NCBI GenBank assembly: GCA_030648135.1
Contig: JAUSIF010000038.1
Location: 1 to 6,420 of the forward strand
Direction: 5' to 3'
Length of the DNA stretch: 6,420 nt
Source of the DNA: Xanthobacteraceae bacterium
GTDB lineage: Bacteria; Pseudomonadota; Alphaproteobacteria; Rhizobiales; Xanthobacteraceae
Below, piece after piece: positions 1-6,420 of the stretch (positions within the stretch are counted from its first letter, which is position 1; each line of letters begins with the position of its first letter). The notes under the pieces were generated by a model that ran no database searches, had not been told where the DNA came from, and worked only from the letters and a program-made list of their open reading frames with translations. A program made the translations under genes and the position numbers.

Positions 1-195
1 GGCGATCCCGCATCGCTCCGCCGCGGCGACCTCGTGTGCTGGAAGGGACATATCGGCATTGTCTCGGAGCCGGGAAGGCTCATCCATGGCAATGCCTTTC
101 ACATGCAGGTGGTCGAGGAGCCGCTCGTGGAAGCGATCGCGCGCATCAAGCAGGCCGGCCTCGAAGTCACCGCCGTGCGGCGGCTCGATCAATAG
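1..195 (+). CDS. NlpC/P60 (C40) family cysteine peptidase, C-terminal fragment
   Basis: This is the last 64 codons of a gene that begins left of the window; it reads in frame from base 1 to a TAG at 193-195. The fragment contains RRGDLVCWKGHIGIV (visible residues 7-21) followed by RLIHGN (26-31). In the NlpC/P60 fold this corresponds to the strand carrying the catalytic His (H17 here) and the strand carrying the third catalytic residue (H29 here). The catalytic Cys motif lies upstream and is not visible. Family members hydrolyse gamma-D-glutamyl-diamino acid or related bonds in bacterial cell-wall peptides. The tail (PLVEAIARIKQAG) resembles short C40 peptidases common in Rhizobiales, which often carry N-terminal SH3-like domains; whether this one does, or has a signal peptide, cannot be seen. 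The gene is convergent with the reductase and overlaps its 3' end by seven bases. The family is fairly secure; the exact substrate is unknown. Confidence 0.82.
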   Translation, partial: GDPASLRRGDLVCWKGHIGIVSEPGRLIHGNAFHMQVVEEPLVEAIARIKQAGLEVTAVRRLDQ

Positions 196-1133
196 CCGAG
201 CTTGCGATCGATAATGTGTTCGAGCGGAAGGCCGCGCTCATGGCGCTCGATCTGCGCGAGCACGTTGGCGACCAGCGCCTGCGGATCGCTCTGCGCCGCA
301 TTGTGCGGGGTCACATAGACCTTGGCATGGGTCCAGAACGGACTTGCGGGCGGCAGCGGTTCGGTCTCGAACACGTCGAGGCTCGCGCCGATCAGCGTGC
401 CGTCGTCGAGCGCGCGCAGAATGTCGACCTCGACCTGCAGGCCGCCGCGCCCGGCATTGATCAGCGCCGGGGCACCGAGCACGCCGTCGCGGGCGAGACC
501 GCGAAATAGATCATATGAAAGCAACCCGCGCGTCGCCGGCGTGAGCGGCAACATGCAAACGAGAATATCCGTGCGCGCCAGAAAACGGCGAAGCTCGGTC
601 TTGCCAGCGAAAGTCTCGACGCCGGGGATCGATTTCCGCGACCGGCTCCAGCCGGCGACGCGGAAGCCGATCTGCACCAGCGCTTCGGCGGCGGCGCGGC
701 CGAGCACGCCCATGCCCAGGATGCCGACCCGCACTTCGCTCGCGGGCCTTTCGATGTCGTCGCGCCATTGCCGTGCATGTTGCTGTGCTTCGTAGAGCTT
801 CATGCGCCGGTGATGCAAAAGCACGTGCAGGACGACATATTCGGTCATGCGCCGAGTGAGGTTGGAATCGACGATGCGCACGATCGGCACCGCCGGCAGC
901 GCGACATCCTCGATTAGATGATCGACACCGGCGCCGAGCGAGAAGATCGCACGCAAGCACGGCAGCGTCGCGAAGAGGCCCGCCGGCGGCTTCCAGACGC
1001 AGGCATAATCGATATTCGCGGGATCGCCGACATCGGGCCACAGCCGAACCTCGCGCCCACCGCCAAGCGCGCGAAAACGCGCGAGCCACGCTTCGGGATC
1101 CCAGCCGGCGATGACGAGAAGAATCGTCGACAT
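189..1133 (-). CDS. ghrA: Glyoxylate/hydroxypyruvate reductase A-type D-2-hydroxyacid dehydrogenase
   Basis: A complete 314-residue cytosolic NAD(P)H-dependent reductase, about the length of E. coli GhrA. This family reduces glyoxylate to glycolate and hydroxypyruvate to D-glycerate. The Rossmann motif GMGVLG is at 140-145. It is followed at the end of the second strand by WSRSRK (162-167), whose Ser/Arg residues favour NADPH, as in E. coli GhrA. The catalytic Arg is R229 (NAGRG), the Glu is E258 (DVFETEP) and the His is H277 (TPHNAA), so the enzyme looks intact. The substrate-loop region FSLGAGVDHL (64-73) is also typical. The ATG at 1131-1133 lies two bases after the yejF stop. The only purine-rich Shine-Dalgarno-like stretch (GAGGG, 1152-1156) is 18 bases away, too far, so translation probably depends on termination-reinitiation from yejF. 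The substrate in this organism is inferred; another 2-ketoacid is possible. Confidence 0.9.
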   Translation of the reverse strand: MSTILLVIAGWDPEAWLARFRALGGGREVRLWPDVGDPANIDYACVWKPPAGLFATLPCLRAIFSLGAGVDHLIEDVALPAVPIVRIVDSNLTRRMTEYVVLHVLLHHRRMKLYEAQQHARQWRDDIERPASEVRVGILGMGVLGRAAAEALVQIGFRVAGWSRSRKSIPGVETFAGKTELRRFLARTDILVCMLPLTPATRGLLSYDLFRGLARDGVLGAPALINAGRGGLQVEVDILRALDDGTLIGASLDVFETEPLPPASPFWTHAKVYVTPHNAAQSDPQALVANVLAQIERHERGLPLEHIIDRKLGY

Positions 1134-1135
1134 TG

Positions 1136-2770
1136 CTATTGCGCGACGACGCCCTCGCCGGCGGTCTCCAGCTCGAAGGCGGCGGCGAACAGCGCGCGGG
1201 TGTAGTCGGATTTCGGCTTGGCGAACAGTTCCGCGGCCTTGCCTTGCTCGACCACCTTGCCGGCCTGCATCACCAGCACGTGGCTCGCCAGCGCAGCGAT
1301 CACCTTCAGATCGTGGCTGATGAACATGTAGGTGAGGTCACGCTTCTTCTGCAGCTCGCGCAGGAGATCGACGATCTGCGCCTGGATCATCATGTCGAGC
1401 GCGCTGGTGGGCTCGTCGAGCACGACGAAGGTGGGTTCCAGCACCATGGCGCGCGCGACCGCGATGCGCTGTCGCTGACCGCCGGAGAATTCATGCGGAT
1501 AACGGTCGCGCGTCTCCGGGTCGATGCCGACGTCTTCGAGCGCTGCGACGACTCGGACGTCGCGCGCGGCCTCGTCGAGCTGCGGATGATGGACGCGCAA
1601 GCCCTCGCCCACGACCTCGGCGATCGACATGCGGGGCGACAGCGAGCCATAGGGGTCCTGGAACACGACCTGCATGTCGCGGCGGAACGGCCGCATGGCG
1701 CGAAACTTGAGGTCCTGGATCGGCTTGCCGAGGAAGACGATCGGGCCTCGGCTCGAAATGAGGCGCAGGAGCGCCAAGCCCAGCGTGGTCTTGCCCGAGC
1801 CCGATTCGCCGACCACGCCCAGGGTCTCGCCGCGGCGGATCGCAAGCGAGATCCCGTCCACGGCCTTGATATAGCCGACCGTTTTCCGCAGGAAGCCGCG
1901 CCGCACCGGAAACCACACCCGCACGTCATCGGTCGACACGACGATGGGCGCTTGCGGCCGCGGTTGCGCCGGTTCGCCTTTCGGCTCGGCCGCGAGCAAA
2001 GCGCGGGTATAAGCGTGCTTGGGGGCCTGGAAAATTTCCTCGACCGGACCCTGCTCCACGATCCGCCCGCCCTGCATCACGCACACCCGCTCGGCGATCT
2101 TCTTCACGATGCCGAGGTCGTGGGTGATGAACAGCATCGCCATGCCGAGTCGTTTCTGCAGCTCGCGCAAGAGCTTCAGGATCTGCGCCTGCACGGTGAC
2201 GTCGAGCGCGGTGGTGGGCTCGTCGGCGATGAAGAGGTCGGGCTCGTTGGCGAGCGCCAAGGCAATCATCACGCGCTGGCGCTGCCCGCCCGAGAGCTGG
2301 TGCGGATAGGAGGCGAGCCGCGCCTCCGGATCGGGGATGCCGACCTCGGATAAGAGCTCGATCACCCGCGTCCGCGCTGCAGCGCCGGACAGGCCGCGGT
2401 GGATCGCCAGCACCTCGGCGATTTGCCGTTCCACCGTATGCAGCGGATTGAGCGAGGTCGTCGGTTCCTGAAACACCATGGTGATGTCGTTGCCGCGCAC
2501 GTGGCGAATCTCGTCTTCGGTGAGCGCGAGCAGATCGCGGCCCTTGAAGAAGATTCGGCCCGAGGGATGGCGCGCGGAGGGATAGGGCAGGAGCTTCAGG
2601 ATCGAAAGCGCGGTGACCGACTTGCCGGAGCCCGATTCGCCGACCAGCGCGACGGTCTCGCCCGGTTTGATGTCGAAAGACACTTTATTGACGGCGGTGG
2701 TCTCGCGCCCGGACTGGCGAAAAACGACCGAAAGATCCTCGATCTTCAACAGCGGGTCGGCGGCGTTCAT
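1136..2770 (-). CDS. yejF: YejF, peptide (microcin C-type) ABC transporter ATPase with two fused nucleotide-binding domains
   Basis: A 544-residue cytoplasmic ATPase that would power peptide import through YejB/YejE. Two complete ABC domains lie in tandem. The first has Walker A GESGSGKS (44-51), Q-loop Q101, signature LSGGQ (159-163), Walker B ending D183-E184 and switch H217. The second has Walker A GESGSGKT (321-328), Q371, FSGGQ (428-432), D452-E453 and H486. Both sites therefore look competent for hydrolysis. Each domain is followed by the oligopeptide/dipeptide-type C-terminal segment (AYTRALLAAEP, 253-263; DYTRALFAAAF, 522-532). Length agrees with YejF proteins (E. coli about 530). The reading frame stays open far upstream to 3706, but that extension is the shadow of yejE; the ATG at 2768-2770 is chosen because the ABC domain begins directly after it, because it forms an ATGA overlap with the yejE stop, and because AAGG lies seven bases upstream. 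Confidence 0.95.
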   Translation of the reverse strand: MNAADPLLKIEDLSVVFRQSGRETTAVNKVSFDIKPGETVALVGESGSGKSVTALSILKLLPYPSARHPSGRIFFKGRDLLALTEDEIRHVRGNDITMVFQEPTTSLNPLHTVERQIAEVLAIHRGLSGAAARTRVIELLSEVGIPDPEARLASYPHQLSGGQRQRVMIALALANEPDLFIADEPTTALDVTVQAQILKLLRELQKRLGMAMLFITHDLGIVKKIAERVCVMQGGRIVEQGPVEEIFQAPKHAYTRALLAAEPKGEPAQPRPQAPIVVSTDDVRVWFPVRRGFLRKTVGYIKAVDGISLAIRRGETLGVVGESGSGKTTLGLALLRLISSRGPIVFLGKPIQDLKFRAMRPFRRDMQVVFQDPYGSLSPRMSIAEVVGEGLRVHHPQLDEAARDVRVVAALEDVGIDPETRDRYPHEFSGGQRQRIAVARAMVLEPTFVVLDEPTSALDMMIQAQIVDLLRELQKKRDLTYMFISHDLKVIAALASHVLVMQAGKVVEQGKAAELFAKPKSDYTRALFAAAFELETAGEGVVAQ

Positions 2771-3948
2771 GTGAATGCCTTGCGCGGATCGAAAGCGTCG
2801 CGTACCGCCTCGCCCACGAAAATAAGGAGCGAGAGCAAGATCGCGACGGCGAAGAAGCCGGTCAAGCCCAGCCAGGGCGCCTGCACGTTGGATTTGCCCT
2901 GCGCCAGCATCTCGCCGAGCGAAGGCGAGCCCGGCGGCAAGCCGAAGCCGAGAAAGTCGAGGGCGGTCAGCGTCATCACCGAGCTGGAAAGAATGAACGG
3001 GAGGAAGGTGAGGGTCGCGACCATGGCGTTCGGCAGCACGTGGCGGAACATCAGCACGATATTGGAGACGCCGAGCGCGCGCGCCGCCATCACATATTCG
3101 AGGTTGCGCGCGCGCAGAAACTCCGCCCGCACCAGCCCCACCAACGAGACCCAGGAGAATAACAGCAAGATCCCGAGCAGCACGAAGAAGCCTGGCACTA
3201 ACACCGAAGAAATGATCAGGAGCAGATAGAGCGAGGGAACCGAGGTCCAGATCTCGATGAAGCGCTGGAACAAAAGATCGGTCCAGCCGCCGAAATATCC
3301 CTGCACCGCGCCGGCAGCAACGCCGATCGCCGACGAGATGAGCGTGAGCGTCAATCCGAACAGCACCGAGATGCGGAAGCCGTAGATCAGGCGCGCGACC
3401 AGATCGCGGCCCTGATCGTCGGTGCCGAGCCAGTTCGATTCCAGATCGTGGCAGCCGCGCAATCCTTTCCGCTCGACCACCGAGCGGCATTGTTCCTCGC
3501 TGAGCAGCCAGGTCGGCGGCGACGGCGCCGGCGTCGGCAGATCGAGATTGTGGGTGTCGTAACGATAGCGGATCAGCGGCCAGATCATATGGCCGCCCTT
3601 CGCGGCGACAAGCTTCTGCAGATAGGGATCGCGATAATCGGCCTCGGTCTCGAAGTCGCCGCCGAAGGCGGTCTCGGCATAGCGCACGAACACCGGGGCA
3701 TACCAACGGCCGTCATGGACCACCAGGAACGGCTTGTCGTTGGCGATGAACTCGGCGAACAGGCTGAGGACGAACAGGACCAGGAAAATCCAGAACGACC
3801 ACCAGCCGCGGCGGTTCGACTTGAAGTTCTGCCAGCGCCGCCGGTTGATCGGCGACAGCGAGACCTGGCCGCGCCGTGGCGGCGCCACCGCTCTCATCGG
3901 AGTGATGATGGCCGTCTCGAGCGGTTTCGGCGGAGCCGGCGCGTCCAT
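2767..3948 (-). CDS. yejE: YejE, inner-membrane permease subunit of the peptide ABC transporter
   Basis: A 393-residue BPD_transp_1-type permease, partner of YejB. Basic residues and a hydrophobic first membrane segment (about 49-69) are followed by a long periplasmic stretch to about 190. It contains NWLGTDDQGRD (172-182), the conserved motif just before the permease core. Further membrane segments lie near 193-216, 238-270, 308-332 and 363-382. The EAA loop that docks on the ATPase is at about 284-307 (EYVMAARALGVS, then H303 and P306). The C-terminal GEAVRDAFDPRKAF is near-identical to E. coli YejE. It is about 50 residues longer than the E. coli protein, from an N-terminal extension of about 30 residues and an insert before NWLGTD that carries C154 and C166. 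The start is the ATG at 3946-3948 (TGATG overlap with the yejB stop); the GTG three bases upstream sits only one base from the Shine-Dalgarno sequence. Confidence 0.94.
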   Translation of the reverse strand: MDAPAPPKPLETAIITPMRAVAPPRRGQVSLSPINRRRWQNFKSNRRGWWSFWIFLVLFVLSLFAEFIANDKPFLVVHDGRWYAPVFVRYAETAFGGDFETEADYRDPYLQKLVAAKGGHMIWPLIRYRYDTHNLDLPTPAPSPPTWLLSEEQCRSVVERKGLRGCHDLESNWLGTDDQGRDLVARLIYGFRISVLFGLTLTLISSAIGVAAGAVQGYFGGWTDLLFQRFIEIWTSVPSLYLLLIISSVLVPGFFVLLGILLLFSWVSLVGLVRAEFLRARNLEYVMAARALGVSNIVLMFRHVLPNAMVATLTFLPFILSSSVMTLTALDFLGFGLPPGSPSLGEMLAQGKSNVQAPWLGLTGFFAVAILLSLLIFVGEAVRDAFDPRKAFT

Positions 3949-5063
3949 CACGCCTCCCGCGTCTCGAAATCGATGCGCGGGTCGACCCAGGTGTAGGTGA
4001 GATCCGAGATCAGATTCACCACCAGGCCGACCAGCGAAAAGATATAGAGCGTCGCGAATACGACCGGATAGTCGCGGTTGAGCACGCTTTCGAAGCCGAG
4101 CAACCCGAGCCCGTCGAGCGAGAAGATGGTCTCGATCAGGAGCGAGCCGGTGAAGAAGGCGTGGATGAAAGCGCCGGGAAAGCCCGCGATGATGATCAGC
4201 ATGGCGTTGCGAAACACGTGCCCGTACAGCACGCGGCGCTCGGACAGGCCCTTCATCCGCGCCGTGATCACATATTGCTTGCGGATCTCGTCGAGGAACG
4301 AGTTCTTGGTGAGCAGCGTCATGGTGGCGAAGGCGCCGAGCGCCATGGAGATGAGCGGCAGGGTCAGGTGCCAGAAATAATCGAACGGTTTCTCATACCA
4401 GGCGAGCATCGAGAAATTGTCCGAGGTGAGGCCGCGCAGCGGGAAGATCGAGAAGAACGATCCGCCGGCGAACAACACGATCAACAGGATCGCGAACAGG
4501 AAACCAGGCACCGCGTAGCCCACGACGATGAACGCCGAGCTCCACACGTCGAGCCGCGAGCCGTCGCGCACCGCCTTGGCGATGCCGAGCGGAATCGAGA
4601 TCGCATAAGTGAGCAGCGTCATCCACAGTCCGAGCGAGATCGAGACCGGCATCTTTTCGATGATGAGGTCGATGACGCGGGCGTCGCGGAAATAGCTCTT
4701 GCCGAAATCGAAGCGCGCGAAGTTCCAGACCATCAGGAAGAAGCGCTCATGCGCCGGCTTGTCGAAGCCGAACTGGCGCTCGAGCTCCTTGATGAATTGC
4801 GGATCGAGCCCCTGGGCGCCGCGATATTTGGAGGCGACCGGGTCGGCCGCGGCTCCGCTCCCGATCGTGCCCTGCCGCATGAGCTCGCCGGCGCCGCTGC
4901 CCGAAATGCGCGAAGTGGCCGAGGTGTCCTGGCCGGTGAGTTGCGCGATCACGCGCTCGACCGGCCCGCCGGGCGCGAACTGGATCACCACGAACGAGAC
5001 GAACAGGATCCCGAACAGCGTCGGGATCATCAGCAAGATGCGGCGCAGGATATAGGCGGTCAT
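3948..5063 (-). CDS. yejB: YejB, inner-membrane permease subunit of the peptide ABC transporter
   Basis: A 371-residue permease (E. coli YejB about 364) that pairs with YejE to form the transmembrane channel. The N-terminus YILRRILLMIPTLFGI and the following FAPGGPVERVIAQL (29-42) are typical of YejB/DppB-type subunits. The first membrane segment is about 9-28. A periplasmic region of about 100 residues includes YRGAQGLDPQF (80-90) and FGFDKPAHERF (98-108), both characteristic of YejB rather than DppB or OppB. Further membrane segments lie near 142-163, 175-199, 232-252, 287-309 and 333-355. The EAA-type ATPase docking loop is at 263-288 (QYVITARMKGLS, then H282 and R285-N286). The end VDPRIDFETR also matches the family. 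The ATG at 5061-5063 is supported by GAGGA four bases upstream. Its stop TGA overlaps the yejE start. No frameshift or missing segment is visible. Confidence 0.95.
   Translation of the reverse strand: MTAYILRRILLMIPTLFGILFVSFVVIQFAPGGPVERVIAQLTGQDTSATSRISGSGAGELMRQGTIGSGAAADPVASKYRGAQGLDPQFIKELERQFGFDKPAHERFFLMVWNFARFDFGKSYFRDARVIDLIIEKMPVSISLGLWMTLLTYAISIPLGIAKAVRDGSRLDVWSSAFIVVGYAVPGFLFAILLIVLFAGGSFFSIFPLRGLTSDNFSMLAWYEKPFDYFWHLTLPLISMALGAFATMTLLTKNSFLDEIRKQYVITARMKGLSERRVLYGHVFRNAMLIIIAGFPGAFIHAFFTGSLLIETIFSLDGLGLLGFESVLNRDYPVVFATLYIFSLVGLVVNLISDLTYTWVDPRIDFETREA
3953..3958 (-). promoter_or_regulatory. Ribosome binding site of yejE
   Basis: Read on the minus strand, GGGAGG is followed by CGTG and then the ATG at 3948. 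The four-base spacing suits that ATG. The alternative GTG start at 3951 would be one base from the site, which is too close to be used. The site lies inside the last codons of yejB. Confidence 0.65.
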
Positions 5064-5132
5064 CCGATCCTCGCGGCTCGATGCGTGAAGCGCTTCCAGT
5101 CACTCACAAACTGCGTGCGTTCGTCCGGGCCG
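5064..5132 (-). other. Intergenic gap between yejA and yejB
   Basis: This 69-base non-coding stretch is the only gap of any size in the window. It holds the yejB ribosome binding site and a perfect ten-base palindrome, GAAGCGCTTC, at 5087-5096. As RNA the palindrome could form only a three-pair stem with a four-base loop, so it is a poor terminator, and no T-run follows it on the minus strand. A TTGACG spans the yejA stop (5131-5136), but no credible -10 box follows at 16-18 bases. I see no supported promoter or terminator. The gap is compatible with read-through from yejA into yejB, with yejA made in excess as is usual for binding proteins. Confidence 0.5.
5068..5072 (-). promoter_or_regulatory. 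Ribosome binding site of yejB
   Basis: On the minus strand GAGGA is followed by TCGG and then the yejB ATG. This is the best-placed Shine-Dalgarno sequence in the operon apart from that of yejE. It fits the fact that yejB is the only downstream gene separated from its predecessor by a real gap, and so must recruit ribosomes independently. Confidence 0.6.
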
Positions 5133-6420
5133 TCAACCGCCCCGCTGCGCCTTGCCCGCGTCCCACCAGGTTTCCGGGATGCCGCGGGCATAGCGCGGCT
5201 TCGCCGCCGGCCGCCCGAACCCGTCCCAATAGGCGATCCAATGCGTCGGCTTGTACCAATGCGGCACCCAATAGCGCCCGGCGCGCAGCACCCGGTCGAG
5301 CGCCCGGCAGGCGGCGGTGAGCGTGGCGCGGTCTTTCGCCTCGATCACGCGCTCGACCAACGCGTCCACCACCGGGTCGGAAATGCCGGAGAGATTTTGC
5401 GTGCCCTTGGTCGCCGCCGCCTGCGAAGTGAAAAAAACGCGCATCGATTCGCCGGGCGTCGCGGATAGATTGAAACGCTCCACCGTGATGTCGAAATCGA
5501 ACTCGTCGACGCGGGCGCGATATTGCACCGGATCGACCAGCCGAAACGTGGCCTCGATCCCGATGGTGCCGAGGTTCTTGATGAAGGGATTATGGTGCGG
5601 CTGAAAGCTGCTCTCCTCGTTCAGGAATTCGATGGTGATGCGCTCGCCCTTCTCGTTGACGCGCTTGCCGTCCTTGATCGCATAACCCGCGTCCTGCAGG
5701 AGCTGTGCTGAGCGGCGCAAGAGCGCGCGGTCCTGCCCCGACCCGTCGCTGACCGGCGGCAAAAACGGCTCGCCGAAGACTGCCTCGGGCAACTTGTTCC
5801 GGAACGGCTCCAGCAGCGCGATTTCGTCGGCCGCGGGCTTGCCCGTCGCCATCATGTCCGAATTCTGAAAAAAGGAGTGGGTGCGGTCGTAGGCGCCGTA
5901 CATGACGTTTTTGTTGGTCCATTCGAAATCGAAGGCGAGGATGATCGCCTCGCGCACGCGCGGGTCCTTGAATTTTTGGCGCCGGGTATTCATGAACCAG
6001 CCCTGCGCGCCCGAGGGCGTGTCGTCGGAAATGACTTCGCGTTTCACCCGGCCGTCCTTGAGCGCCGGAAAATTATAACGCGTCGCCCAGATGCGCGAGG
6101 TGAATTCCTCGCGGAAGAGATAGGAGCGCGCGGTGAAGCCCTCGAAGGCGACGTCGCGGTCGCGATAATATTCGAACCGCACCACGTCGAAATTATTGAG
6201 GCCGCGGCTGACGGGCAAATCCGCGCCCCACCAGTCCTTGACCCGCTCGAATTCGATATAGCGGCCGGATTCGAAACGGCCGACCTTATAGGGACCGGAG
6301 CCCTGCGGCACCTCCAGCGTCGAATCCTCGAAATTCCGTTTCGAATAATAAGCCCGCGAGAAAATCGGCAGCCCGGCGACGAACAGCGGGATTTCGCGTC
6401 CGCGCTTCGGCGTGAAGCGC
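5133..6420 (-). CDS. yejA: YejA, periplasmic peptide-binding protein of the ABC transporter, C-terminal part
   Basis: The gene enters from the right edge; 428 codons are visible in frame from 6419 to a TGA at 5133-5135. A GTG at 6309-6311 could be mistaken for a start, but conserved sequence continues upstream of it (GLPIFSRAYYSKRNFE, visible residues 17-32), so it is an internal Val. The protein belongs to the SBP_bac_5 oligopeptide-binding family. PQGSGPYKV (38-46), ERVKDWWG (58-65), NNFDVVRFEYYRD (74-86), GWFMNTRR (136-143) and the C-terminal PETWWDAGKA are YejA hallmarks. Full-length proteins have about 600 residues and a Sec signal peptide; roughly the first third, including the signal peptide, is missing here only because the window ends. 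Family members bind microcin C, host defence peptides or cell-wall peptides; the ligand here cannot be read from the sequence. No internal stop or frameshift is seen. Confidence 0.93.
   Translation of the reverse strand, partial: RFTPKRGREIPLFVAGLPIFSRAYYSKRNFEDSTLEVPQGSGPYKVGRFESGRYIEFERVKDWWGADLPVSRGLNNFDVVRFEYYRDRDVAFEGFTARSYLFREEFTSRIWATRYNFPALKDGRVKREVISDDTPSGAQGWFMNTRRQKFKDPRVREAIILAFDFEWTNKNVMYGAYDRTHSFFQNSDMMATGKPAADEIALLEPFRNKLPEAVFGEPFLPPVSDGSGQDRALLRRSAQLLQDAGYAIKDGKRVNEKGERITIEFLNEESSFQPHHNPFIKNLGTIGIEATFRLVDPVQYRARVDEFDFDITVERFNLSATPGESMRVFFTSQAAATKGTQNLSGISDPVVDALVERVIEAKDRATLTAACRALDRVLRAGRYWVPHWYKPTHWIAYWDGFGRPAAKPRYARGIPETWWDAGKAQRGG

Noticed and set aside
1133..2353. A 406-codon plus-strand open frame opposite yejF, and a 435-codon one at 4161-5468 opposite yejB and yejA
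   Set aside because: Both are rich in Arg, Asp, Glu, His and Ala in the way typical of antisense shadows of GC-rich genes, match no family I recognise, and lie opposite clear, conserved genes.
2771..3706. Apparent 312-residue N-terminal extension of YejF giving an 856-residue fusion
   Set aside because: The extension is the out-of-frame shadow of yejE: it is Arg-rich with no domain, while the other frame encodes a full YejE. The ABC domain starts at the ATG at 2770.
5087..5096. Palindrome GAAGCGCTTC between yejA and yejB as an operator or terminator
   Set aside because: Ten bases of GC-rich palindrome can arise by chance, the RNA stem would be only three pairs, and there is no T-run or second copy in the window.
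5108..5136. Internal promoter before yejB (TTGACG at 5131-5136)
   Set aside because: The sequence 17 bases downstream is CAGTTT, a poor -10 box, and the TTGACG overlaps the yejA stop codon and may be coincidental.
6309..6311. GTG as the start of a 392-residue YejA
   Set aside because: Conserved YejA sequence continues in frame to the window edge, and a periplasmic protein would need a signal peptide, which is absent after this codon.

Overview
The window is GC-rich, with the codon bias and protein signatures of an alphaproteobacterium, most likely of the order Hyphomicrobiales (Rhizobiales). This placement is inferred from protein style, not from a marker gene. It is almost entirely coding. 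It holds most of one leftward operon and the tail of one rightward gene.

From right to left, in the direction of transcription on the minus strand, the operon runs: yejA (periplasmic peptide-binding protein, 5' end beyond the right edge), a 69-base gap, yejB (permease), yejE (permease), yejF (ATPase with two nucleotide-binding domains), and a GhrA-type glyoxylate/hydroxypyruvate reductase. The gene order A-B-E-F matches the E. coli yejABEF transporter. The yejB/yejE and yejE/yejF junctions overlap by 1 and 4 bases, and the reductase starts two bases after the yejF stop, so translation of the last four genes is probably coupled. The reductase is not part of the known transporter.

At the left edge, the last 64 codons of a plus-strand NlpC/P60 cysteine peptidase converge on the reductase, and the two genes overlap by seven bases.

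Together the genes suggest a peptide uptake locus. YejA captures an oligopeptide in the periplasm, YejB and YejE form the channel, and YejF powers import. Known substrates of this family include microcin C (E. coli), host antimicrobial NCR peptides (rhizobia) and, in Agrobacterium, cell-wall muropeptides. The adjacent NlpC/P60 enzyme class cuts cell-wall stem peptides, which makes muropeptide recycling a reasonable but unproven role here. I see no mobile element, CRISPR array, RNA gene or clearly undescribed system. The least expected item is the hydroxyacid reductase coupled to the transporter.
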